Of a stretch of 63,632 bases of DNA, positions 43,805 through 53,094 are shown in pieces. A program made the position numbers and the translations under genes. Position 1 is the first letter of the stretch. The number at the start of each line of letters is the position of its first letter. Under the pieces are notes generated by a model. That model did not search any database, was not told where the DNA came from, and saw nothing but the letters and a program-made list of their open reading frames with translations. Source of the DNA: an uncultured Gemmatimonadota bacterium. Its GTDB lineage: Bacteria > Gemmatimonadota > Gemmatimonadetes > Longimicrobiales > Longimicrobiaceae. The DNA is taken from NCBI GenBank assembly GCA_902805735.1, contig CADCTW010000031.1, positions 1-63,632 on the forward strand. The letters are read 5' to 3'.

Positions 43805-44251
43805 ATGAACCGCTCGCTCGCGTCCGCAGTCATCCTGTTGCTGGCCGCATGCGCGCCACCGGCCCCGCGGCCGGTCACGTGGCCTGGATCGGCGCCGCCA
43901 TCCGCGCCCGCCCCGGCCGTCGCGGACACCACGCGCATCTACGAGGAGCGCGAGCTGCCCAGCCGGAGCATGCCCCAGCTCCTGAACCGGAACACCGTCG
44001 CGCGCGAGCTGGAGCGGAGCTACCCCCCGCAGCTCCGCGACCTGGGGACCAAGGGCGAGGTGACCGTTCGGCTCGTCGTCGAGCGGACCGGTGTGCCGTC
44101 GGCGCTGGAGGTCGTTCGCGGTACCGATCCAGAATTCGCGGCGGCGGCGCTCCGGGTGATCCGTACGATGAGGTTCCAGCCCGCGGCGGTCGGCAGCGTA
44201 CCTGTACGCGTTCGAGTAACGATCCCGGTGACCTTCACCCCGGCATCGTAA
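43805..44251 (+). CDS. Lipoprotein with TonB C-terminal-like domain, copy 2
   Basis: 148 residues. Lipobox LAAC (VILLLAACAPPAPRP), Pro/Ala linker, and the same TonB-C-like domain as the upstream gene (TKGEVTVRLVVERTGVPSAL, then AAALRVIRTMRFQPAAVGSV). Shared blocks include LLNRNTVARELERSY versus LINRATVARALEQNY, so the two arose by tandem duplication. Its stop codon is part of the next family A palindrome. ATG 43793 is an alternative start. Confidence 0.8.
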   Translation: MNRSLASAVILLLAACAPPAPRPVTWPGSAPPSAPAPAVADTTRIYEERELPSRSMPQLLNRNTVARELERSYPPQLRDLGTKGEVTVRLVVERTGVPSALEVVRGTDPEFAAAALRVIRTMRFQPAAVGSVPVRVRVTIPVTFTPAS

Positions 44252-44331
44252 CAGCGGGCTCACACAGAGACACAGAGGCACAGAGACGACTTCATCTCTG
44301 TGCCTCTGTGTCTCTGTGTGAGCCCGCTGTT
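44250..44331. repeat. Family A palindrome, longest perfect copy (37-bp arms)
   Basis: Left arm 44250-44286 begins AACAGCGGGCTCACACAGAG and is exactly complementary, over 37 bases, to 44295-44331, with an 8-base spacer CGACTTCA. It overlaps the TAA stop of the lipoprotein gene. This copy defines the full family consensus, including the AACAGCGGG / CCCGCTGTT outer ends. Confidence 0.93.
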
Positions 44332-44406
44332 TCGAGCACGGCACCGGCGTGGTAGATTGCCCGCCGATTGCGGGAAACTTCACACGCACAGCACGGGCGA
44401 CACGCG

Positions 44407-45957
<1,551 letters not shown>

Positions 45958-45959
45958 CC

Positions 45960-46670
45960 ATGGCGGAGATGACCGTCGACGAGCTGCTGGCGGGCTTCTC
46001 GCCCGAGGTGCGGGAGCTTGCCCTGCGCGCCTGCGAGATCGCCCGCTCGGTGCTCCCGGACGCCGTGGTCAAGGTGCATCCGGGGTGGAAGAACATCTTC
46101 TTCAGCACCGGCCCGCGCATGAGCGACGGGGTGCTCGCCGTGGTGCCGCTCAGCACGCGCATCAACATCCAGCTTTTCGGCGCCGGGCTGGATGACCCCG
46201 TCGGCCTGCTGGAAGGCACAGGGAAGATGGGGCGCCACGTGAAAGTGGCGTCCCTCGAGCTCCTCGAAAGCCCCGCGCTCCGCGACCTGCTGGTGGCGGC
46301 GGTGGCCCACAAGGCACTGCCGCCCGAAGAGGCAGCGGCCAGGGCCGGCCCGCCCGTCGCCGGGTACCGCGCCTACGCCAGCAAGACCGTCGCCGCCCCG
46401 GTGGAGGCCCTCTTCGCCGCCTGGACCGACGACGACACGCGCCGCCGCTGGCTGGGCGGCCACCCGGTCACCATCCGCGGCACCACGCCCAACAAGTCCC
46501 TCCGCGCCCGCTGGGCAGACATGCCCCTGGACGTCCGCTTCGAGTCCAAGGGCGAGGCGAAAAGCAGCGTCACGGTCGATCAACGGGGGATCGCGACGGA
46601 GGACGAGGCGGCGACGATGAAGACGGCGTGGGGTGCGGCGCTGGAGAGTCTGAAGCAGCTTCTGGCCTGA
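45960..46670 (+). CDS. DUF1801-like / SRPBCC (AHSA1-like) two-domain protein
   Basis: 236 residues. The first about 120 residues fit the DUF1801 fold (VDELLAGFSPEVRELALRAC, VVKVHPGWKNIFFSTGP, RINIQLFGAG, MGRHVKVASLELLESP). The rest resembles an SRPBCC/AHSA1 domain (KTVAAPVEALFAAWTDDDTR, RRWLGG, and MKTAWGAALESLKQLLA at the end). It begins 2 bases after pccB, so it is co-transcribed. Function unknown; no signal peptide. Confidence 0.75.
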   Translation: MAEMTVDELLAGFSPEVRELALRACEIARSVLPDAVVKVHPGWKNIFFSTGPRMSDGVLAVVPLSTRINIQLFGAGLDDPVGLLEGTGKMGRHVKVASLELLESPALRDLLVAAVAHKALPPEEAAARAGPPVAGYRAYASKTVAAPVEALFAAWTDDDTRRRWLGGHPVTIRGTTPNKSLRARWADMPLDVRFESKGEAKSSVTVDQRGIATEDEAATMKTAWGAALESLKQLLA

Positions 46671-46678
46671 ACGAGGGG

Positions 46679-46739
46679 CTCACACAGAGACACAGAGGCA
46701 CAGAGATGAAGTATCTCTGTGCCTCTGTGTCTCTGTGTG
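46679..46739. repeat. Family A palindrome
   Basis: Arms CTCACACAGAGACACAGAGG CACAGAG and CTCTGTGCCTCTGTGTCTCT GTGTG, between the DUF1801-like gene and the DUF3990-like gene. Confidence 0.88.
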
Positions 46740-46776
46740 CGCGGGTCCAGCTCGTTTCCGGACGGATGGGCGCGAA

Positions 46777-47349
46777 ATGGACGAGCGGGCACGCCATTCG
46801 CTAGCAGACGTGTGCATATCGGTGAACATCCACACGTCGGCTGCCGTGCATTATCTGCAACACTGGGCCAATCCGCCGCTACGACTGTACCATGGCACGC
46901 TGGAGGCGAATGCGCGCTCGATCGTTAGCCGTGGGGTATCCGTCAGTCGTGGCAAGCTCGGGACGGACTTCGGGCCGGGATTCTACACCACGTCGGATCC
47001 GGACGTCGCGGCGGAGTGGGCGTGGCAACTCGAGACGAAGCGGCATCGCCGGCGCGGTGCAGTGGTCGCCGCCGACCTGGATCGGGATTCGCTTGCTTCC
47101 CCATCCTGGCTGGCATTCGCGCGCGGCGATCGGGGTGCGGACGACTTCTGGCACTTTGTCACGCACTGCCGGAGTGGTGGGTGGCACCATAGCCGAAGGG
47201 AACCCTCCGGTTCGCTGTACGATGCGGTGATCGGTCCGGTGGTCGCGATCTTGAACCAAAGAGCTTGCATACCCGACACAGACCAGATCAGCTTTCACAC
47301 GCCCGCCGCGCAGGCCGTTTTGAACTCGGCTCGATGGAGCTTCGTATGA
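46777..47349 (+). CDS. DUF3990-like protein (ADP-ribosyltransferase-type fold)
   Basis: About 190 residues. Family-like landmarks are LRLYHGTLEANARSIVSRGV, FGPGFYTTSDPDVAAEWA, and YDAVIGPVVAIL, which resemble DUF3990, an ART-like fold related to ADP-ribosylating toxins. The His of YHGT and Tyr of GFYTT would form the NAD site. Codons are less G/C-biased at third positions than in neighbours. The start is uncertain: ATG 46777 or GTG 46810. The stop overlaps the next gene (ATGA), so the two form a coupled pair resembling a toxin-antitoxin module. Enzymatic activity is inferred only. Confidence 0.72.
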   Translation: MDERARHSLADVCISVNIHTSAAVHYLQHWANPPLRLYHGTLEANARSIVSRGVSVSRGKLGTDFGPGFYTTSDPDVAAEWAWQLETKRHRRRGAVVAADLDRDSLASPSWLAFARGDRGADDFWHFVTHCRSGGWHHSRREPSGSLYDAVIGPVVAILNQRACIPDTDQISFHTPAAQAVLNSARWSFV

Positions 47350-47666
47350 TCACCGGGCAACAGGCCGAAGTATTCTGGAGCGTGGTCGCGGAGTGCCTCG
47401 TGAGATTTCACGCGCACCCAGTGACGCTTGCATGCAAGGAGGTCGCCGAGTACCGCGCCCATCTTGCTGAAGCACCTAAGGGAATGCGCAGAGGGATGGT
47501 TTACCACTCAGAGCCGTTCGAGGTGGCCTCCCGGATCGCAGGAGACGCGGTTCAACTGTCGGACGTGGCGCAAGAGTATGCTGCGATGATGGAAGCCGCT
47601 TTTCCCTTTCCATCGGAGTCGCTCGCCATGCGCGAACGGCGCGCCCGATACGGCCCGGATCGATGA
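47346..47666 (+). CDS. Small partner protein of the DUF3990-like gene
   Basis: 106 residues, no recognised family. Predicted mostly helical (QQAEVFWSVVAECLVRFHAH, VASRIAGDAVQLSDVAQEYA, AAMMEAAFPF) with a charged Arg-rich end. The ATG at 47346 overlaps the upstream stop by four bases, indicating tight coupling. By position it may neutralise, or be the co-factor of, the ART-like protein. ATG 47334 is an alternative start. Confidence 0.6.
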   Translation: MITGQQAEVFWSVVAECLVRFHAHPVTLACKEVAEYRAHLAEAPKGMRRGMVYHSEPFEVASRIAGDAVQLSDVAQEYAAMMEAAFPFPSESLAMRERRARYGPDR

Positions 47667-47671
47667 CGAGC

Positions 47672-47722
47672 GCAGAGGCACAGAGATGAACTGATCTCTG
47701 TGCCTCTGTGTCTCTGTGTGAG
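47672..47722. repeat. Family A palindrome between convergent genes
   Basis: GCAGAGGCACAGAGATGAAC followed by TGATCTCTGTGCCTCTGTGT CTCTGTGTGAG; it separates the accessory pair from the converging serine hydrolase gene. Confidence 0.85.
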
Positions 47723-48967
47723 TCACTTTTTTGCTGCGAGCACGCGCTGCACGAGCCCGTCGAGCGCGTTCTGCTCGATCCAGCGGGCGACGATGACGAG
47801 GTCGTTGTCGGGGTCGACGTAGATGACGTTGGTGCCGTTGCCCAGGTGCATGAAGGCGGAGGCCGGGGCGCTGGGGAGGCGCTTGCGGTCCGTGTTCAGG
47901 AACCAGTTCATGAAGCCGTAGCCGGGCTCGGGGCGGGTGGGGGTGAGCGCCATGCGCACCCACTCTTCAGACAACACCTGGCGATCGTTCCAGCGGCCGC
48001 GGCGCAGCGTCAGGTAGCCGAAGCGCGCCATGTCCCGCGCGCTGATGAACATCCCGCCGCCCCAGTGGCCGCCGCCGCTGACGGACTGAACCGCCTCGCC
48101 GTCCAGCAGCACCCACGAGTTCTCGTAGCCCGTCCAGCGCCAGGTGGGCGAGGCGCCGATGGGGTCCATCACCTCCTCGCGCAGCACGCGCGGGAGGGGG
48201 CGGCGCAGGACGTTGAGCGCGGCCAGGGCGAGCGCGTTCACCCGCACGTCGTTGTACTCGTACGCGGTGCCGGGCTCCACGCGCGGGCGGGTGAGCCAGG
48301 TGGCCGGCGTCTGGCTAGGGCGGTCCGCCCAATCCGGCTTGCCCCACAGCGTCCCCTCCCAGTCGCTCGTCTGGCGAAGGAGGTCGTCCCAGGTGATGCG
48401 GCGGTTGTGCGGCGTCTCGAAGGGGCGCAGCGGCACGCCTTCGCCCAGGCCGCCCGGGTGCCGCCCGCCGCCGCCGGGCGGGATCACCATCACCGGGCCC
48501 TGCGAGCGCCACACGGGAGCGCGCAGATCGCGGATCAGCCCGCGGTCGAAGGCCACGCCCACGACGGTGGAGAGGAAGCTCTTGGTGACGCTGAACGTCA
48601 TGTCCACGCGGTAGGGGTCGCCCCACTCCGCCACGATGTAGCCGTTGCGGACGATGATCCCCGTGGGGTCGCCGCGCGGCTGGAAGGGGCCGATGGCCTC
48701 CCCGAACGGCTCGCGCCCGAAGGTCTGGTAATGGGCGAGCTCCAGGTCGCGCGGGGCCCTGGACTCGCTGGCCACGGCGAAGGCGACCGCTTCACGGAGG
48801 CGCGCGGAGTCGAGCCCCACCTGCCCGGGGGAGCGGCGCTGCCAGTCGTCGCCGGCGCCGGGGTAGTAGGCGCGGCGGGGCTGCGCGCGCGTGGAGCCCT
48901 GGGTGTACGCCTCCGGCGCGCAGGCCAGGAGCGCGAGGAGGACGAAGAGCCTGCGGATGAAAGTCAC
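47723..48967 (-). CDS. Exported serine hydrolase, beta-lactamase/S12 family
   Basis: 414 residues. Signal peptide (LFVLLALLACAPEAYTQ; LLAC could be a lipobox). The penicillin-binding fold is marked by SxxK as SVTKSF (Ser126, Lys129), the YxN motif as YEYND (about 236-240), and a third region HLGNGTN. Such proteins are peptidases, esterases or lactamases acting outside the cytoplasm. Substrate cannot be assigned. A single-helix protein gene lies just upstream on the same strand. Confidence 0.9.
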   Translation of the reverse strand: MTFIRRLFVLLALLACAPEAYTQGSTRAQPRRAYYPGAGDDWQRRSPGQVGLDSARLREAVAFAVASESRAPRDLELAHYQTFGREPFGEAIGPFQPRGDPTGIIVRNGYIVAEWGDPYRVDMTFSVTKSFLSTVVGVAFDRGLIRDLRAPVWRSQGPVMVIPPGGGGRHPGGLGEGVPLRPFETPHNRRITWDDLLRQTSDWEGTLWGKPDWADRPSQTPATWLTRPRVEPGTAYEYNDVRVNALALAALNVLRRPLPRVLREEVMDPIGASPTWRWTGYENSWVLLDGEAVQSVSGGGHWGGGMFISARDMARFGYLTLRRGRWNDRQVLSEEWVRMALTPTRPEPGYGFMNWFLNTDRKRLPSAPASAFMHLGNGTNVIYVDPDNDLVIVARWIEQNALDGLVQRVLAAKK

Positions 48968-48985
48968 GTGTGCTCGGGTTGAGGG

Positions 48986-49171
48986 TTATGCCAGGCGCCG
49001 CAGCCCGGGCTCGGCGCGGAGCGATTCGTGGCGCGCGTCGCCGGGGCCCCAGTTGCGCACGCTGTACCAGATGAAGAAGCCGAGCGCCAGCGCGATCAGC
49101 GTGAGCGCGATCCAGGTGCTGACCCGGGCACGCCGGGAGCCGATCGGGGGATCTTCGTATTCGCTGGGCAT
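48986..49171 (-). CDS. Small single-helix membrane protein
   Basis: 61 residues with one central transmembrane helix (WIALTLIALALGFFIWYSVR) between a polar N-terminus and a charged C-terminus. It ends 18 bases before the serine hydrolase start and is probably co-transcribed. No family recognised; the start ATG 49171 is the only good candidate. Confidence 0.55.
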   Translation of the reverse strand: MPSEYEDPPIGSRRARVSTWIALTLIALALGFFIWYSVRNWGPGDARHESLRAEPGLRRLA

Positions 49172-49300
49172 CGCTCGCGCGGGTTGGGGGTGGATGATGG
49201 GTGCGTGCGCGCAACCTTCGTGCTTGGCTGGCCCCGCCGCCGGCACACCCCTACTTTCCAGGACTCGCCGGCCCAGATTCCCCCAGCCCGGAGGTCCACC

Positions 49301-49828
49301 GTGACACCCACCTTCACGCGCCCCGCGGAGGGCGAATACGCCCCCTTCTACGCCGGCTACGTCGCGCGCGTCGGGGACGGCGAGCTGATCGAGCAGATGG
49401 AGGCGCAGGTCGAAGAGGTGTCGCGGCTGCTGCGCGGACTGTCCGAGGACGCGGCGATGGCACGCTACGAGCCCGGGAAGTGGAGCGTCAAGGAGGTCGC
49501 CGGGCACCTGGCGGACGCAGAGCGCGTGATGTCGTACCGCGCCCTGCGGGTCGCGCGCGGCGACCAGACGCCACTGGCCGGGTTCGACGAGAACGCCTTC
49601 GTGGCGGGCGCGGACTTCGACGCTCGCCCGCTCGCCTCGCTCGTGGCCGAGTGGGAGGCGGTGCGGCGCTCCACCCTCGCCTTGTTCCGCAATCTCCCGC
49701 CCGAGACGCACGCGCGCACGGGGAACGCGAACGGGAAGCCGGTGAGCGTGCGCGCGCTCGGCTTCATCATCGTGGGCCACGTGGCGCACCACCTGGAGAT
49801 CCTGCGCACGCGCTATGGCTTGCGCTGA
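49301..49828 (+). CDS. DinB-family protein (second copy)
   Basis: 175 residues. Four-helix DinB fold with a candidate metal triad: His in AGHLADAER and the C-terminal GHVAHHLEILRTRY. Starts with GTG at 49301 preceded by a good RBS (GGAGG). Related proteins include bacillithiol S-transferases; the role here is unproven. It marks the left edge of the A+T-richer cassette that follows. Confidence 0.85.
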   Translation: MTPTFTRPAEGEYAPFYAGYVARVGDGELIEQMEAQVEEVSRLLRGLSEDAAMARYEPGKWSVKEVAGHLADAERVMSYRALRVARGDQTPLAGFDENAFVAGADFDARPLASLVAEWEAVRRSTLALFRNLPPETHARTGNANGKPVSVRALGFIIVGHVAHHLEILRTRYGLR

Positions 49829-49918
49829 GCTGCACATCAGGACGCGCAATCAGTTCGCGCGGGTCGCGGAATCGTCGTATTATTAAGCGTAGTTCTGCAC
49901 CCCTCAAACGGATTGAAA

Positions 49919-50668
49919 ATGCCGCTGTCTATCCGACCTTTTGATGCGTATCTGCTCGTGGACCATGACAACATCGTCAATTCGGGAGCCACAATCGGTC
50001 ACTTGCTAAGAAGCTGGCTTTCGGATGTCGCAGCCGCTCTTGGGCCCGGAGTACACTCTGCCTGCGTCAGAGCATACGGGGGCTGGTTCGAGCAGGAGCG
50101 GACCACTGATCTCCGCTTCACTGCTGTGTCCTCGTACCAGGCTGTATGCCCATCAGTTGTCAGCATGGGCTCTGCCTACTTCCGAATTGTATTTGAGTTC
50201 GCTGATTCGCTCAGCATTGATGATCCGGCGTCTGAAAATGCCCTACCCCGTTTCACGCACACCAGCGTACTTCGCCCTGCACCCCAGCAGGTGATGCTCA
50301 ATCCGAACCGGGCTCCGTGTGGTGTCTCTGGTTGCAGGGTCAATGAAGTGCGGCGGTGGATCTCGAAAAGAAAGGCCTGCTCGAATGGAGGATGTCCGAA
50401 CGCGTTTAGTGAAGTTTTCGAAAGACGTGAGCAAAAACAAGTCGACGTTCATCTCGCCGTAGATACCATCCTCCTCGCACAGTTCGGGAAACCGGGCTCG
50501 CACGTCGCACTCGCGTCGTCTGATGCAGATGTTCTGCCGGCCCTCACAGCCGCGGCGGTTCTCGCGAGGGACAACGGCATCAGATTGACCTCTATTCGCG
50601 TCGGAGGGCAAACGCATTATCTCGACGACTCCCTAACCCGCGCGAGCGTGGTTCTACTGCAGGTTTGA
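49919..50668 (+). CDS. NYN/PIN-like nuclease with inserted Cys4 zinc module
   Basis: 249 residues. NYN-domain landmarks: YLLVDHDNI (Asp15, Asn18), CVRAYGGWF, KQVDVHLAVDTILLA (Asp176, Asp182) and LASSDADVLPAL (Asp202, Asp204), the usual acidic residues of a metal-dependent RNase/DNase. Between the first and second half lies a 100-residue insert with C134-x4-C139-x14-C154-x4-C159, a likely zinc site. ATG 49919 is preferred. Base composition is visibly richer in A+T than flanking genes. The NACHT gene starts 21 bases downstream, so this is probably the effector nuclease of a two-gene system. Confidence 0.78.
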   Translation: MPLSIRPFDAYLLVDHDNIVNSGATIGHLLRSWLSDVAAALGPGVHSACVRAYGGWFEQERTTDLRFTAVSSYQAVCPSVVSMGSAYFRIVFEFADSLSIDDPASENALPRFTHTSVLRPAPQQVMLNPNRAPCGVSGCRVNEVRRWISKRKACSNGGCPNAFSEVFERREQKQVDVHLAVDTILLAQFGKPGSHVALASSDADVLPALTAAAVLARDNGIRLTSIRVGGQTHYLDDSLTRASVVLLQV

Positions 50669-50689
50669 CCCGAGCTTGAGGCTGATACA

Positions 50690-52942
50690 ATGGAGATCGA
50701 CAGCTTACTCCAGGAACTGGCGGACGACCGAGCAGAGTATGCACGGGAAGGAGGCACCGTCGTCTTCATGCGGCAGGGCGAAGAGCGCACGCTGGAAATT
50801 GTGGAACGGCCGGGCGTTGGGACGGCGGTGCTTTCCGAGGACAATCCGGACGTTGCTGTACCCCTCGTTACGTGGGTTCAGCGCGATCTTCTTGATCTGC
50901 CCAGGTTAGCAAAGCAGATACAGCGGACTTTAGACAAAGCGGCCGCCACACGGCCCGCCCGCTTCATCGAAGGCCCCGCGGAGATTACTACCAAGACGTC
51001 CTTGGTTCAGTGGCGCCAGGCGAAGACGAGCCTGATCAGCAATCTCAATGAAAGTGAGCCGGGTACTACTCGTCTTGTGCAGTTGATGGCGCCTGCCGGA
51101 CAAGGCAAGACCTTCCTACTGGAACAGGCTGCGCTAGAAGCATCTTTAGCGTACCAGCCTGACCAGTTCCCCACACCTTTGCTTCTGCCGGTTGACCTAC
51201 TCGGACGGTATGTTGGGACTGTTGACGATGCAATCGCAGGATCTCTCAATAATACGTATTTCTTTCCCGGACTCACCCAGCGTGATGTCGCGCTCGCGGT
51301 ACGCAATCGCTGGCTTATCCTCGCTCTTGACGGGTTCGACGAACTCGTATCGCGTGTAGGCGCCCGAGACGCATTTCTCCGAATCTCCGAGCTACTTGAC
51401 CAGTTAAAAGGTGCGGGGACTCTACTCGTCTCTGCGCGAGAAAGCTTTTTTGAACTGTATCAAATTTCGGCTGCCATCCGAACGTACCTGCAGCCAAAGG
51501 TGGGAAGCTACTCCACAAGCGTGGTGAAGCTTCTTCCATGGGGAACGGAACAGGGGAAAGCGGTATTCGCCTCGCTTGGTAGTTCGAAACCAGACGAGGA
51601 CTTAGGTGCACTCGTCAGAGCATTTGAAGGTGAAACAGACATTGTACTGCATCCGTTCTTTCTCACGAGGCTTGCGCCTTTGTGGAGACAGGGTGAACGG
51701 TTCGCGGGCGTTAGTAACATCTCAGGCCGTCAGGAGCGAACTCGCTACGTCATAGAAACGTTTGTGCAGCGGGAGTCGCAGGAGAAGTGGATCGACCGGG
51801 ATCGCCGTACACTGCTTGATTCGAATGGGCACAACGCACTTCTTGGAGGTATAGCAGGCGAAATGTGGCGGTCTGGGGCATTCGCACTGCATGCAGATGA
51901 ACTGCGTTTAGCCGCCGAACTGAGCCTGAGCAACCGCTCAGTTCCACACCACACAATGTCCGAGGTGCTGGAAAAGGTGCCTCAGCACGCGGCCCTGCAA
52001 TCTCGAGATCGCGGGTACGGATTTATCCATGAGAGTTTTCTGCATTATTTCCTGGGACACCACATTGCGAGTCTCATCAGCACAAGTGAAGGAGAGCAAC
52101 TTTCTGCGATCCTCAGCGGACGGGAGTTGACGCCCAGCATCACTGAATGGATCATTTGGAACTGGCGCGGTACACGGACAGGGGTCGTAAAGGCGGTAAA
52201 TTATCTTGAGGGACTTCGCGGGTTGCGGCCGTCCTCCACACTAGCTGATAACGTGGCGGTACTCACGAGCGCGCTCGCGAAGGATCGTCTGGAAGCCGAC
52301 GCGTTGATTCTCTCTCGCCACACCTTCTCCGGTGATTTCTTCGCGGGTGGCTCCTACGTGAATGTACGATTTGTCGAGTGTCGATTCTGGATCACCGACC
52401 TACGTGGCGCGACATTCAGCAACTGCGTTTTCCAGCACTGTGAGTTCAGCAATGTTCAGGTAGGAAATGGAACACGTTTTGACAATAGCGTTGCCAGGAG
52501 CACCACGTTCACGCAACTCGAACGTGAGCACGGACCGAGTTGCTTTAGCCCTGACGAGATTGGCGCTGCACTGACCGAACTCGGTCTAGGAATCGCTCCT
52601 GAAGAGGTCGCCCGGCCCCAGCCAAAGCCATTCCTGCAGGTTGAGTCGGACGTAGTAGAAACGGTTGAACGACTTGTGAAGCAATCCGAGCGATCAACGG
52701 ATCTGTCTGTAGACGATCTAGAAGAGCGGTTTGGGAGCGTAGTCGGGGAAGTAGTCAAGATAGGCCTACGGGATGGTGTGCTCCGCGAGGTTGTCAAAAA
52801 CGCCTCCGGCCCCCGTAAGCTATTCGTGCGTGTCAAGGTTGACCGGAATTTGTTGTTACAGGCCTATACCCGTCACACCGGAGTTGCGGCAATCGACGCC
52901 TTCTGGGCATCGCTGGCCCGGAAATATCCAGCACGTCGCTAG
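50690..52942 (+). CDS. NACHT-type STAND NTPase with pentapeptide-like repeats
   Basis: 750 residues. Walker A APAGQGKT (134-141) and NACHT-type Walker B LILALDGFDEL (209-219), a sensor-like LLVSARESFF (about 245-254), and the family-typical FIHESFLHYFLGHHI (445-459) at the end of the NTPase module. Residues about 545-610 have pentapeptide-like repeats (FVECRF, LRGATFSNCVFQHCEF), and the last 100 residues look like a winged-helix region. The first 100 residues are unassigned. No catalytic effector is fused; the upstream NYN protein could supply it. RBS GAGG precedes the ATG. A+T-richer than the genome around it, suggesting transfer. Confidence 0.82.
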   Translation: MEIDSLLQELADDRAEYAREGGTVVFMRQGEERTLEIVERPGVGTAVLSEDNPDVAVPLVTWVQRDLLDLPRLAKQIQRTLDKAAATRPARFIEGPAEITTKTSLVQWRQAKTSLISNLNESEPGTTRLVQLMAPAGQGKTFLLEQAALEASLAYQPDQFPTPLLLPVDLLGRYVGTVDDAIAGSLNNTYFFPGLTQRDVALAVRNRWLILALDGFDELVSRVGARDAFLRISELLDQLKGAGTLLVSARESFFELYQISAAIRTYLQPKVGSYSTSVVKLLPWGTEQGKAVFASLGSSKPDEDLGALVRAFEGETDIVLHPFFLTRLAPLWRQGERFAGVSNISGRQERTRYVIETFVQRESQEKWIDRDRRTLLDSNGHNALLGGIAGEMWRSGAFALHADELRLAAELSLSNRSVPHHTMSEVLEKVPQHAALQSRDRGYGFIHESFLHYFLGHHIASLISTSEGEQLSAILSGRELTPSITEWIIWNWRGTRTGVVKAVNYLEGLRGLRPSSTLADNVAVLTSALAKDRLEADALILSRHTFSGDFFAGGSYVNVRFVECRFWITDLRGATFSNCVFQHCEFSNVQVGNGTRFDNSVARSTTFTQLEREHGPSCFSPDEIGAALTELGLGIAPEEVARPQPKPFLQVESDVVETVERLVKQSERSTDLSVDDLEERFGSVVGEVVKIGLRDGVLREVVKNASGPRKLFVRVKVDRNLLLQAYTRHTGVAAIDAFWASLARKYPARR

Positions 52943-53094
52943 CAGATGACCATCGGCATGGAGCAACCACACGTGCAGACCGGGAATGTACACCAGAGGA
53001 GCCGCCTTAGCTCTCCTCGCGTATGCGGCCTGCACGATGTATTTTCGCACGGCCAGTAGGCCAGTGACGAGTTAACCCAACGTTCCCGGAACGC

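Noticed and set aside
43246..44331. Spaced, regular repeats that might be taken for a CRISPR array
   Set aside because: Copies are dispersed over 60 kb at gene ends and are palindromic throughout; there are no uniform spacers and no cas genes.
52943..53094. An attachment site or tRNA fragment bordering the NYN-NACHT cassette
   Set aside because: I saw no direct repeats shared with the left border near 49830-49918, no integrase and no tRNA fragment.
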